From NCBI RefSeq assembly GCF_029894335.1, contig NZ_JARXZC010000053.1:1-37564 (forward strand): 37,564 nucleotides of DNA, given 5' to 3'. The stretch is from Kitasatospora sp. MAP5-34. GTDB taxonomy: Bacteria > Actinomycetota > Actinomycetes > Streptomycetales > Streptomycetaceae. Positions 26,393-34,062 of this stretch are shown one piece after another. The translations under genes and the position numbers were made by a program. The notes under the pieces were generated by a model. The model ran no database searches and was not told the origin of the DNA. It saw only the letters and a list, made by a program, of their open reading frames with translations. Numbering within the stretch: position 1 is the first letter of the stretch; every line of letters starts with the position of its first letter.

Positions 26393-26474
26393 TTGGACCG
26401 AACTGCTTCTGACACGGCACCTCGCGGCTGCCGATGCACTGTCACCTTCTTGGTCGTCCCGTGGAGGAATAGGC

Positions 26475-26888
26475 GTGACGCAGCAGCCTTCGGCTGAGCA
26501 GCCCGGTGTCGCGGCCGCGATCGTGGTTCGTGGGGGTCGGGTGCTGATGGTTCGACGCCGGGCCAGTGAGGGCGAGCTGTCCTGGCAGTTTCCTGGGGGC
26601 AAGATCGAGGTTGGAGAGACGCCGGCGCAGGCCGCTGTCCGCGAGACGCGGGAGGAAGTGGGCCTCGATGTGGCAGCTCTCCGCCTCCTGGGCGGGCGAG
26701 TACATCCGAAGACGGGGCGGCGGCTGACCTACGTGGCCTGCGCAGCACGGACCGGAGCCGCGTACGTTGCGGCTCCCGACGAAGTCGCCGAGCTGGCCTG
26801 GGTCTCCCATGCGGAGATCCCCGCGTACGTGCCGTACGGGATCTTCGAGCCGGTGCAGGCATACCTGGACGCCGCGCTCCTCGGCTGA
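26475..26888 (+). CDS. MutT-type Nudix hydrolase
   Basis: A 137-aa Nudix enzyme. The full Nudix box GX5EX7REUXEEXGU is present at 42-64 with E48, R56, E57, E60, E61 and G63. The typical N-terminal strand GRVLMVRRRA and the QFPGG turn precede it. The GTG start has GGAGG about 8 bases upstream. Likely a nucleoside-triphosphate pyrophosphohydrolase that cleans modified or excess nucleotides; exact substrate unknown. It ends the XRE-kinase-Nudix group, about 185 bp before a bidirectional terminator. Confidence 0.9.
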   Translation: MTQQPSAEQPGVAAAIVVRGGRVLMVRRRASEGELSWQFPGGKIEVGETPAQAAVRETREEVGLDVAALRLLGGRVHPKTGRRLTYVACAARTGAAYVAAPDEVAELAWVSHAEIPAYVPYGIFEPVQAYLDAALLG

Positions 26889-27072
26889 CCTGGCCGCACT
26901 GGACAGGCGCAGGCAGGGCCGCCACCGGCTTGATGGCAGCGGTGTAGCACTTCGACCTGTTAGTTCCGGGTCGCTCCGGCCAGGAGCCTGTCGAAGCCCA
27001 ATGTGATCAAGTCGCTCTCGAAGTTTTCGCGGCCGGGCGCGTTCCCGATCGCCGAAGAGGCCATCGAACCGA

Positions 27073-27114
27073 CATCACCCACCGGTGCCTGGTAGTTGGC
27101 GCCGGTGGGTGATG
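27073..27114. terminator. Bidirectional terminator at the left end of the mobile element
   Basis: A 17-bp stem with one mismatch (CATCACCCACCGGTGCC against GGCGCCGGTGGGTGATG) and an 8-nt loop. It lies 5 bp beyond the relaxase stop and downstream of the Nudix gene, so it separates converging transcripts. Confidence 0.85.
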
Positions 27115-27119
27115 GGTTA

Positions 27120-28886
27120 TCAGCGTCGGGGGCGAGGGGACGACGGTGCTGTGGGCAGGGGTGCAGGCTGTGCAGCGGCGATGTCGACGTGGGGAACTTT
27201 TTGCCGGACGGTGGTGGTCCTGGCCAGTGCCGCGCCGGTGCGTCCGGTCGGTTTCACGGCGGCTGTCGATGTTGTCGGGAGGCCGGCGTCGCGTCGGATG
27301 CGCCAGTTGAGGACGGCGGTGGCGGAGTCGGCACTGGCAAGCTCCCGGCGTCCAGCGGCCTGGGCGAGCAGGTCGGCCGGGTCGTGGCCTGCGGCTTCGG
27401 CCTCGGCGAGGGTGACGGCGAGCGCGTTCCAGCCGGGCTCGTTCAGCACCTTGGTGGCCTGGTCGGCGGGCAGGACCTGGCGGAGGGCTTTGGCCTGGCG
27501 GTCTTGGACGGGCTGGGGCAGGCGCCCGCCGTGGAGGTCGAGGACGGCCAGAGGTTTGGCTGCGTGCCGCGCGTACGCGGTGCGCAGGTGGTCGGCGGCG
27601 GTGTTGGCGGCCTGGGCCTGGTACTCATGGCCTCGGGCGGTGTGCCACTTCGCGATGACGATGGCGAGCAGGACGAGGCTGGAGAGGATGGTGGCGGCTG
27701 CGGTGCCGTCGTCGCTGCGGCCTACGGCTGGTCCTGCGTTGAGGACGGCGCGGGCGGCTGAGCGCATGGCCCTCAGGTCCGTCTTGGCGGCTCGGGTGTG
27801 GGTAAGCCCGGTGCGGTCGAGGGCGCGGGCGGCTTGGGTGATCTCCTTCCTGCTGAGGACGGGGCTGGTGGCGGCGAGGGCGTCGAGGATCTCGATGCTG
27901 CCGCTGATCGTCGCGGCGGTCCGGTCGTCGCTCTGGTCGTCGGCGAGGGCGGCCAGGGCGTGGTCGATGGTGGTGCTGGCCTGGTGTCGGCCGGAGGCGG
28001 GCCAGGTGTGCTCGTTGGGATCGGGGTAGGCGGGTTCGTCCGCGCCGGCGGCGAAGCGGGCGCGGATCTTGGGGAGGGACAGGTCGGGGTCGAGCTTGCT
28101 GCCGGAGAACCAGACGGGCTCGTTCTTGGCGTTGCGGTCGCCGGGGAGTGCGAACTTGTAGCCGATGGCGTCTCCGGAGGGCGCGCGTCGGGTGCTGGTC
28201 CTGATGCCGTGCTCGGCGAGGCGGCGCAGGAACTCCTCCTCGGTGGCGGCTCCGGCGAGGGACTGGCGGACGGCGGTGCGCAGGGTCTCGCGCGGGGTCT
28301 GGGGGAGGTTTCGGCGTTCGGCCTTGCGCAGTTCGGCGCGGGTGGGGCGCTTGGGCCCGCTGTAGCGGTCCTTGGTGCGGGTGTGGGCGAGGCTGAGCAG
28401 CCCCAGTTCGTTCTCGATGAGGGTGAGTTCGCTCTCGACCCGGCCCCAGTCGCCCCGGATGCGGGGCTGGGTGAGGTTGCCGCGCACGAGGGTGGCGAGG
28501 ATGTGGATGTGGTCGTCGGCATGGCGCACCGCGATCCATCGGCAGCCGTCCGGATCTCCTTCGGGAGCGACCCCGGCGGCAACGACGATCCGCTGGGCGA
28601 TGCGGTTCCACTCGTCGTCGCTGAGGAGCCGGTCGGTCGAGGCCGCGCGCACCGAGCAGTGCCACACGTGTTCCTTGGGTGCCCGCTCGCCAGCCTGGAC
28701 GACGCGCAGGTCCAGCGCGTCGCGGAGCTGGGTGAAGGTGACGCCCGGCTCGCGGCCGGGGTCGGGGGCGAGGCCGTCCCAGGATCCGACGATGTGCGGG
28801 TCGTTGTGCTCGTTGTGCTGCCCGGGTCCGAAGAGGTACTTGAGCAGGCCCATGGTGCTGCTGCCGCCGCCGATGCTGGCGATCAC
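27120..28886 (-). CDS. Relaxase (MobA/VirD2-like)
   Basis: A 588-aa conjugative relaxase that would nick oriT and lead the strand into the recipient. The HUH metal-binding motif is RHADDHIHILATL with H122, H126 and H128. The N-terminal segment lacks an obvious early Tyr before the first strand; Y17 in LLKYLFGPG is the likely nucleophile. The rest is helical and basic, with one hydrophobic stretch at about residue 400 (AATILSSLVLLAIVIA). The GTG start makes a GTGA overlap with the MobC-like gene, so both form one operon. Confidence 0.87.
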   Translation of the reverse strand: MIASIGGGSSTMGLLKYLFGPGQHNEHNDPHIVGSWDGLAPDPGREPGVTFTQLRDALDLRVVQAGERAPKEHVWHCSVRAASTDRLLSDDEWNRIAQRIVVAAGVAPEGDPDGCRWIAVRHADDHIHILATLVRGNLTQPRIRGDWGRVESELTLIENELGLLSLAHTRTKDRYSGPKRPTRAELRKAERRNLPQTPRETLRTAVRQSLAGAATEEEFLRRLAEHGIRTSTRRAPSGDAIGYKFALPGDRNAKNEPVWFSGSKLDPDLSLPKIRARFAAGADEPAYPDPNEHTWPASGRHQASTTIDHALAALADDQSDDRTAATISGSIEILDALAATSPVLSRKEITQAARALDRTGLTHTRAAKTDLRAMRSAARAVLNAGPAVGRSDDGTAAATILSSLVLLAIVIAKWHTARGHEYQAQAANTAADHLRTAYARHAAKPLAVLDLHGGRLPQPVQDRQAKALRQVLPADQATKVLNEPGWNALAVTLAEAEAAGHDPADLLAQAAGRRELASADSATAVLNWRIRRDAGLPTTSTAAVKPTGRTGAALARTTTVRQKVPHVDIAAAQPAPLPTAPSSPRPRR

Positions 28887-29674
28887 CGGTTCCTGCCCTT
28901 CGCGAGGCGCATCGCCGCCTCATCCAGGTGCGTGAGGAGCGTGCGGGCGTCGGCGAGCAGGGCCCGGCCCTGGGTGAAGGCGTCCAGGACCTGGCCCGGC
29001 GGAAGGGCGACGTCGGAGTGGTAGTCGCGGGTGAGCTGGTTGACGTTGCTGCCGAGCTTGGCTATCTGGGTGCGAACGGCGGCGACCTCGTCGATCGCCG
29101 CGTCCAGGCGCTCGTCTCGAGTGGTGATGTCGGCGTGGTCGTCGGCAAGGGCCTTGCGGATGACGTACACGGCGGTGGCCAGCTCCGCGGCCTTGGCGCG
29201 GCGCTCGATCTCGGCTTTGTCCTCGCTGTGGCAGCGGAAGGTGAGTTGGTCGTCGAGAGGGTTCGTGTTGTTGCGTCGGCGGCGCTTGGGGGCGCGGTGT
29301 GCGGTGGCTCGCTTGGGACGTCGCGCGGCGGCAGGGCGTGTGGGCGGGACGTCGGGGTCGCTCTCGGTGGACGGCACGGCGGCGGCGCTGACTGCGAGGG
29401 GCTGTACGTTCGCGGGCGGCGCGGTGCTGGGCTTCTCCTCGTGCGGCGCCCCCTGGCGCCGCACGTCCGGTGATGCCGAGTGCGCCCCCGCGCTCGGCAT
29501 CACCGGCTCGCCCTCGCCCTCCCGGGCGAGGGCGTCCGCGTCCGACCCTTCGTAAGAGGGTCGGACGCCCTTGCTTGCTCCGTCTGGGGCAGAGCGGTGG
29601 TCACCTCCGTTTCGGTGCAGGGGGACTACAGGGTTCTCGGGCTGGTCGTTCATGGGCTGGTGGACGGTGGTCAC
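28883..29674 (-). CDS. MobC-like relaxosome accessory protein
   Basis: A 263-aa protein with a low-complexity N-terminus and a conserved C-terminal half. The second half begins with a basic patch (RRPKRATAHRAPKRRRRNN), then a ribbon-helix-helix-like segment (LTFRCHSEDKAEIERRA). It ends with the MobC hallmark LGSNVNQLTRDY. MobC proteins bind oriT and assist the relaxase. I start it at GTG 29674, with GGAG 7 bases upstream. ATG 29500 would give a shorter protein and leave three strong hairpins (29467-29568) at its 5' end, so the start is uncertain. Stop overlaps the relaxase GTG by 4 bases. Confidence 0.78.
   Translation of the reverse strand: MTTVHQPMNDQPENPVVPLHRNGGDHRSAPDGASKGVRPSYEGSDADALAREGEGEPVMPSAGAHSASPDVRRQGAPHEEKPSTAPPANVQPLAVSAAAVPSTESDPDVPPTRPAAARRPKRATAHRAPKRRRRNNTNPLDDQLTFRCHSEDKAEIERRAKAAELATAVYVIRKALADDHADITTRDERLDAAIDEVAAVRTQIAKLGSNVNQLTRDYHSDVALPPGQVLDAFTQGRALLADARTLLTHLDEAAMRLAKGRNR
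29467..29568. repeat. Cluster of three hairpins in the 5' part of the MobC-like gene
   Basis: Three consecutive perfect inverted repeats. First, CCGGTGATGCCGAG (29467-29480) with CTCGGCATCACCGG (29493-29506). Second, GCCCTCGCCC (29510-29519) with GGGCGAGGGC (29524-29533). Third, GCGTCCGACCCT (29538-29549) with AGGGTCGGACGC (29557-29568). Such density inside coding sequence is unusual; see also the alternative start at 29500. Candidate oriT or attenuator. Confidence 0.7.
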
Positions 29675-29881
29675 GGGTGTGCTCCACAGGAGTGGGCGGT
29701 CGGTGCGGGACGTGGCGGTCTCGGTGGGCAGTTTCCGGATGGGTGCCGGTTTGGTCGCGCCGGACTTCGCGGGTATGAGCTGCCCATCTGGCAGAGCTTT
29801 CCGGGCGTGGGCTGCCACTCAGGAGGGGGCAGTCCGAGGTGAAGGTGAGTTCCGCAGGGCGTGGGGACCTGGCTGCGATGG

Positions 29882-29917
29882 GACTTCTGCCGATGCCGCT
29901 GTGAGTCGGCAGAAGTC
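29882..29917. repeat. Inverted repeat upstream of the mobC-relaxase operon (candidate oriT element)
   Basis: Perfect 12-bp arms GACTTCTGCCGA (29882-29893) and TCGGCAGAAGTC (29906-29917) with a 12-nt spacer. It lies in the non-coding stretch 29675-29964 between the MobC-like start and the DUF2637 stop, where an oriT is expected. The nic site cannot be recognised. Otherwise this stretch holds only the neighbouring terminator and the presumed mobC promoter. Confidence 0.5.
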
Positions 29918-29919
29918 GG

Positions 29920-29955
29920 TGGCCAGCTGACCGAGGCGGGTCGGTCAGCTGGCCA
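29920..29955 (-). terminator. Terminator after the DUF2637 gene
   Basis: Perfect 15-bp stem TGGCCAGCTGACCGA / TCGGTCAGCTGGCCA with a 6-nt loop, beginning 9 bp beyond the DUF2637 stop on the minus strand. Confidence 0.8.
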
Positions 29956-29964
29956 CGATGGCGG

Positions 29965-30945
29965 TCAGTCGGCCTCGGCCTGTGAACGGCCCTCGCCGCC
30001 GCCCCGCTCTCGGCGGAGCCTTTTCATCAACTCCGTCAGGCGAGTACTGCCGAGCGGAAGGCCAGCCTCGCGAATAGCCTGCTCGACGACCGCGCGGGTG
30101 AGTCGACCGTGGGCGGCGACCGCCGCGCGGCTGACTTCCAGCAGCTGCTCCATCGACGCGCCCGGCGGACGGCCGATCAGCTTGCCCTCGGCGGTGCTGT
30201 CCCTGCCGCCGACCTCGGACTCGTCTGCGGTGCCAGCGGCTTCTGCCGATTCGGGGGTGTTCGCAGTGCCGGACGACTGGTCATCGCCTTCCGCCGCCTG
30301 GTGACCGGGCAGCGCGTCGCTCCACTCGGAGGGCAGCAGGCCAGCGGCGGACAGCAACGTCAGCAGTGCGGTCTCGTCGCTTCGGTCCTCCATCCGCTGC
30401 GGCTGGACGTCCTCGTCATGGTCGGCGGCGACAGGGTCGGCAGAAGCTCCGCTGGGTGGATCGTCGTTCTGCTCACCCCGGCGGATCGCGGTGCTCTCTC
30501 CGTGGCGGGCGATGAGGATGTACAGGTGGACGGCGCCGCCGAGGGCGAGCGGGGCGAGGATCGACAGGAAGCCGACGACGGTGTCGCTGAGCCGAAGCCT
30601 GCTGCCGGCGCCGGTCAGGTGGTTGAGCCGGACGGCGTGCAAGGCGTTCGCCCACACGCTCGCGGCGGTCGCCCCGGTGAAGAGCGTCCAGGCGTACGCG
30701 CGGGCGGCCCGGGGGGCTTCGCGCAGGACGAGCAGGGCTCGCACGCCGTAGGCGATGAACCCGTCGATGATCAGCGGGAACACGTAGGTGAGCGGGCCGC
30801 GCACGTGGATCGCGGCAGCCATCTGCCGTAGGGCGTCGTAAGACAGGGCGAAGCCGAGCGCGCCGAGCAGTACGACCGTGAGGCGGTCCCAGAGGGAGAC
30901 CCGGGCTGCGGGTATGTGGGCAGGGGGCAGTGCGGTGGTGGTCAC
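29965..30945 (-). CDS. DUF2637 membrane protein
   Basis: A 326-aa protein with four predicted transmembrane segments near the N-terminus (about 21-37, 53-75, 86-105 and 123-146). An acidic linker follows, then a basic helical C-terminus resembling a helix-turn-helix (residues ~265-310, MEQLLEVSRAAVAAHGR ... LTELMKRLRRER). DUF2637/Spd-like proteins are typical of Streptomyces plasmids and integrative elements, where they are thought to help intra-mycelial spread. The start GTG 30945 has GGAG 8 bases upstream. A gap of ~135 bp separates it from the DnaC-like gene. Confidence 0.8.
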   Translation of the reverse strand: MTTTALPPAHIPAARVSLWDRLTVVLLGALGFALSYDALRQMAAAIHVRGPLTYVFPLIIDGFIAYGVRALLVLREAPRAARAYAWTLFTGATAASVWANALHAVRLNHLTGAGSRLRLSDTVVGFLSILAPLALGGAVHLYILIARHGESTAIRRGEQNDDPPSGASADPVAADHDEDVQPQRMEDRSDETALLTLLSAAGLLPSEWSDALPGHQAAEGDDQSSGTANTPESAEAAGTADESEVGGRDSTAEGKLIGRPPGASMEQLLEVSRAAVAAHGRLTRAVVEQAIREAGLPLGSTRLTELMKRLRRERGGGEGRSQAEAD

Positions 30946-31079
30946 GTGAGGTGCTCCAGGTGGCCTCGTCACTGCGAGGGCAGGTCCGAGCGGCGAGGCG
31001 GCGGTGGGGTGGACGTGTGAGGCGGGATGCCGGGCCATGCGGCGTCAGGTGCGTGGTGGCAGAGCGGTGCCGGTGCGGC

Positions 31080-31781
31080 TCAGGCAGTGCGCCGTCGGCG
31101 GTCGGGGCCGGTGAGGATGACGCGCTCGCACATCTCCGCCAGCCGGGACGCGGTGCGGTCGCCGAGGGCGGCGCGGATGTCGCCGAGCGGCAGGTTTGTG
31201 GTGAAGATCGTCGGGAGCATGTACTCGTAGCGGTGGTTGACCAGCCGCAACGTGAGCGCTTCGGTCCACTCGGTCGCCTTCGCGGCTCCGAGGTCGTCGA
31301 CGATCAGCAGCGGGCAGGCCATCAGCGTGCGCATCTCCTGCTCGCTGTCGACGCCCTGGCGGGGCCTCTGCGCGGCGTACAGCTCCTCGGCGGTCGTCTT
31401 GATCCACCGCAGGCGCACACCGGCCGCGAGCAGGCTGCGGACCGCTCCGTACGCCTGGTGCGTCTTGCCGGACCCGGTCGAGCCCGTGATCAGCAACGAC
31501 GGGCCCTGGGCGATGCCCGGAGCGCCGCCCGGTCCTCGGCGGCTCGCCAGGGTGACCTGCTGGACCCAGGTGGTGACCTCGGGGTGGTCGGCGACGGCAA
31601 GCCGGTAGCGCGGCGGGATGCGCCGGTCAGCCAGCTCCAGCACGGTGGACGGCTGGTCTGCCTCGCGTTCCGCCGCGGTGGTCGGGACGGCCTGGATGCG
31701 GGCGAAGCGTTCGCGCCAACCTCCGCCGATGAGCTTGGGATCGCGGTCGGCGGTACGGGCCGCCGTCGGGGTGGAGGTCAC
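31080..31781 (-). CDS. DnaC/IstB-like AAA+ ATPase (helicase-loader type)
   Basis: A 233-aa AAA+ ATPase. Walker A is GSTGSGKT at 100-107, Walker B LLIVDDLGA with D162/D163, and sensor 1 is in PTIFTTNLPLGDI. A C-terminal arginine-rich tail follows SRLAEMCERVIL. These features match DnaC-type helicase loaders of phages and integrative elements. The GTG start overlaps the replication gene's stop by 4 bases (GTGA), placing it in the same operon, so it probably loads the host replicative helicase at the element's origin. Confidence 0.85.
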   Translation of the reverse strand: MTSTPTAARTADRDPKLIGGGWRERFARIQAVPTTAAEREADQPSTVLELADRRIPPRYRLAVADHPEVTTWVQQVTLASRRGPGGAPGIAQGPSLLITGSTGSGKTHQAYGAVRSLLAAGVRLRWIKTTAEELYAAQRPRQGVDSEQEMRTLMACPLLIVDDLGAAKATEWTEALTLRLVNHRYEYMLPTIFTTNLPLGDIRAALGDRTASRLAEMCERVILTGPDRRRRTA

Positions 31782-32806
31782 AGCTCGCCCCCGTAGTAGG
31801 CCAGGGCGTCCCCGGGGTTGGTGAAGGGCTGGTGCTGCGCGCGGGCCGCGCTCTGCCGGGCCGCTGCGGGCTGGGCGTTGATGGCTTCGTGGACCATGTC
31901 CGGAAGCAGGCTGGGGCTCAGCGGCCTGGCCTGGTACCGCGCCAGGCCGGCCCGGATCTCGTCTTCGGTGAAGTTCTCGGCCAGCAGGGTGGAGATGACC
32001 TTGGCGAGGTGCCCGAGCACCTTGGCGGGCGGGCGCTTGCGGCAGCCCCGGACGTACTCGGCGAGCAGGTCGTGGGCAGTCACGCCGTCGTCGGTTGCCT
32101 GCCCCGCGACGTGGTGCGGCTCGTCCTGGTGAGGGATGCGCGAGGGTGCCGGGGTGGGCGCGGCGGAGCCGCCCCCTTTAGGGGTAGATCCAGGATCCAT
32201 GATCCTAGATCCAGGCACGAGGTCCTCCTGAGCCCTCCGGAGCAGTTCCGTAGACGTGCCCTGACCTGCTGTTTCACCGGCATCCGCCGCCTGGTTGCCC
32301 GACTCGGGCCTGCCGAGGGTCTGTGGAGCGGCCTCGGGAAGCGTGGTGTCGCCGACCGGTGCCGAAAACGGGCCGGAGAGGGACTCCGGAGCCTTCCCGA
32401 GGTCCTCCGGAACCGGGTGGGCACACCGCTCCCCCTTGCATTTGCCGCACCGCCGCCCATGCTCGTGCACCGGGCACGAGGGCAGTCGGGAGGCGCTCGG
32501 GTGAGAGATCTTCTGGTGCTCGTGCCACTTGGCGACGTGCAGGTACTGGCGGCCGTCGCAGCCGGTGTACCGGCAGAGCAGCCCGACGGACGCGAGCTGC
32601 TGGAGGTCGTCCGCGCAGTGGACCGGGGTGTGCTCGGGCCGCAGCGCCCACAGGACGCCGTTGATGATCGCGGCGTGGTCGATGTGGCGGCCCTCGTCGT
32701 CGACCTGGGTGAGCAGGCAGACGAAGGTCCGCTCAGCGGTCAGCGACACCTCGGCGAGGCTGAGCGACTGGGTGATCTCGGGCTTGATGGTGCGGATGCG
32801 CGCCAC
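31778..32806 (-). CDS. Replication-initiation-like winged-helix protein
   Basis: A 342-aa protein. The N-terminal ~100 residues match the helix-rich domain of phage and element replisome organisers (RIRTIKPEITQSLSLAEVS, LLCRYTGCDGRQYLHVAKW). A Cys/His cluster follows at 111-130 (C111, H114, C120, C123, C128, H130), probably zinc-binding. A proline-rich linker leads to a DnaD-like C-terminal region (GHLAKVISTLLAENFTEDEI). I start it at GTG 32806, two bases after the stop of a 24-codon leader ORF, which suggests coupling. It likely recruits the DnaC-like loader encoded next. The origin has not been located. Confidence 0.75.
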   Translation of the reverse strand: MARIRTIKPEITQSLSLAEVSLTAERTFVCLLTQVDDEGRHIDHAAIINGVLWALRPEHTPVHCADDLQQLASVGLLCRYTGCDGRQYLHVAKWHEHQKISHPSASRLPSCPVHEHGRRCGKCKGERCAHPVPEDLGKAPESLSGPFSAPVGDTTLPEAAPQTLGRPESGNQAADAGETAGQGTSTELLRRAQEDLVPGSRIMDPGSTPKGGGSAAPTPAPSRIPHQDEPHHVAGQATDDGVTAHDLLAEYVRGCRKRPPAKVLGHLAKVISTLLAENFTEDEIRAGLARYQARPLSPSLLPDMVHEAINAQPAAARQSAARAQHQPFTNPGDALAYYGGEL

Positions 32807-32808
32807 GG

Positions 32809-32883
32809 CTACCGCCCCGCCTTCGGGGGCAGGCCGCCGCAGGCGGGTGTGGTCTGCGCCGCCGGGGTCGTACTCTTGGGCAT
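32809..32883 (-). CDS. 24-residue leader ORF ahead of the replication gene
   Basis: ATG 32883 has an excellent Shine-Dalgarno (GGGAGG, 5 bases spacing), and the frame ends in TAG two bases before the replication gene GTG. The peptide (starts MPKSTTPAAQ, ends GGLPPKAGR) is not family-like. Its role is probably to couple translation into the replication gene, which has a weak ribosome binding site of its own. The ATGCCC start lies in the same place as the xis start in the duplicated promoter module. Confidence 0.55.
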   Translation of the reverse strand: MPKSTTPAAQTTPACGGLPPKAGR

Positions 32884-32993
32884 GGCTTCCTCCCCGAGGC
32901 ACCTGTGACTGTGACGGTCCGGTGCCTCGGTTGATCGCTGTGGTAGGTGGTCGGTTCAGGGAGTTCCTTCGGCCCTCGGTGCGCCAACACCGG
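32878..32993 (-). repeat. Outward-facing promoter/leader module A (toward the replication operon)
   Basis: Near-copy, in inverted orientation, of the module at 33946-34062. Shared parts are a 17-bp block at 32977-32993 (RC: CCGGTGTTGGCGCACCG), an identical 28-bp core at 32928-32955, a CGTCACAG stretch and a purine-rich ribosome binding site ending at ATGCCC. The distance from block to ATG is 110 bp here and 111 bp in the other copy. It should hold the promoter of the replication operon. Confidence 0.8.
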
Positions 32994-33310
32994 GGGCCGC
33001 TCCCGTTTTCGGGCGGTCGCGCGTTCCTCTCCGCGCCGCCCCGTTCATCCCCTCCTGCGTCTCCGGTCGACCGGCTCTCCGCCGATCTCGCCGCCTCGGC
33101 GGACTCGACGTCCGCACCGGTAGCAACATTCCATCTTGGAGCGCCCCGTCGGCGAGGCGGCATGGGCGCCGCCCTCCGCCGAGTCGCGTACCCAAGGACT
33201 ACCAGCAAAGTCCGGCCGCACCAAACAGCATGTCAAGGACCATAAAGCGGTGGACAAACCGACAGCCACGCGGACGGCGCAGCACGATTCGCACGGCTCT
33301 CCCGGACTAC
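32994..33310. other. Non-coding stretch between module A and the XRE promoter
   Basis: About 317 bp with no supported gene on either strand. The frames seen here are Arg/Pro-rich and lack ribosome binding sites. It could hold the element's replication origin or further operators, but I see no iteron or clear repeat. Confidence 0.4.
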
Positions 33311-33339
33311 TTGGTGCGGCCGGAGATCCATGCTTATAT
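33311..33339 (+). promoter_or_regulatory. Promoter of the XRE repressor (leaderless type)
   Basis: TTGGTG (33311-33316) and TTATAT (33334-33339) are separated by exactly 17 bp. The ATG at 33346 begins 7 bp after the -10 box, where transcription should start, and no Shine-Dalgarno precedes it. The transcript is therefore probably leaderless. Confidence 0.6.
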
Positions 33340-33345
33340 CCCGTC

Positions 33346-33894
33346 ATGGCAACACGACCCGTCGAGATCGGCCCGACCGGACTGCAGACCGCGAAGAACA
33401 TCGAGCGGCTGCGGACCGAGCTCGGCATGAGCCAGCGCCGACTCGCCGAGATCCTCACCGACCTGGGCCGCCCCACGCCCACGACCGCGCTCAGCAAGAT
33501 CGAGCGCGGCGAACGGCGCGTGGACGTGGACGACCTCGCCGCCATCGCCATCGCGCTCGGGGTCTCCCCCACCACGCTCCTCCTGCCGCCCGTCGCCAAC
33601 GCGAGCCGGACCCGCGTCACCGGCGCCGGCTCGGTCACCACCGAGGCGGCCTGGGACTGGGCCGACGGCATCAGCCCCCTTCTGCCCTTCCCCGTCGACG
33701 TGCCCGACCGGGCCGGCGAGGACGGCCCGCTCACGCACGCCCTGCGCGCGCGGCCGGAGGGCAGACGCACCGGGCACCTTCCGTCGCTCGCAGCTACCAA
33801 ACAGGCAGCCGAGGCTGGCCCGTTCAACCAATTCACCCGGGGTGAACTCGTCCAGCTCCTCGACAACCTGAAGGCCGCGATCACCCGCGACTGA
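33346..33894 (+). CDS. XRE-family repressor of the integrative element
   Basis: A 182-aa regulator with a classical helix-turn-helix at about 17-80 (NIERLRTELGMSQRRLAEIL, then ALSKIERGERRVDVDDLAAIA). The C-terminal half is polar and ends in a helix (RGELVQLLDNLKAAITRD). The start ATG 33346 matches the leaderless promoter. It sits between two outward-facing copies of one promoter module, so it probably represses both the replication operon and xis-int, as a lysogeny-type switch. Downstream, 33895-33945 holds only a weak CAGCCC/GGGCTG hairpin. Confidence 0.87.
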   Translation: MATRPVEIGPTGLQTAKNIERLRTELGMSQRRLAEILTDLGRPTPTTALSKIERGERRVDVDDLAAIAIALGVSPTTLLLPPVANASRTRVTGAGSVTTEAAWDWADGISPLLPFPVDVPDRAGEDGPLTHALRARPEGRRTGHLPSLAATKQAAEAGPFNQFTRGELVQLLDNLKAAITRD

Positions 33895-33945
33895 ACCAGG
33901 AACCCCAGCCCGGCCACCTCCTGGGCTGTACCACCCCTGCTCGTT

Positions 33946-34062
33946 CCGGTGTTGGCGCACCGGAGCCGCAGCGTCGATCCAAAACCGACCACCTACCACA
34001 GCGATCAACCGCGGCGACGGCCCGTCACAGCCACGCGCGCCGCGGGGAGAGAACCCATGCCC
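33946..34062 (+). repeat. Outward-facing promoter/leader module B (toward xis-int)
   Basis: Second copy of the module, with block CCGGTGTTGGCGCACCGG at 33946-33963, core at 33984-34011 and the ribosome binding site GGGGAGAG then ATGCCC of xis. The first block is itself an inverted repeat (CCGGTG ttggcg CACCGG) and is a good repressor-site candidate. Confidence 0.8.

Noticed and set aside
26960..27064. 34-codon minus-strand ORF (MASSAIGNAPGREN... LLAGATRN) beyond the relaxase
   Set aside because: Residue composition looks protein-like, but there is no ribosome binding site, it lies past a strong terminator, and no family is recognisable. It could be a gene remnant; not supported enough to annotate.
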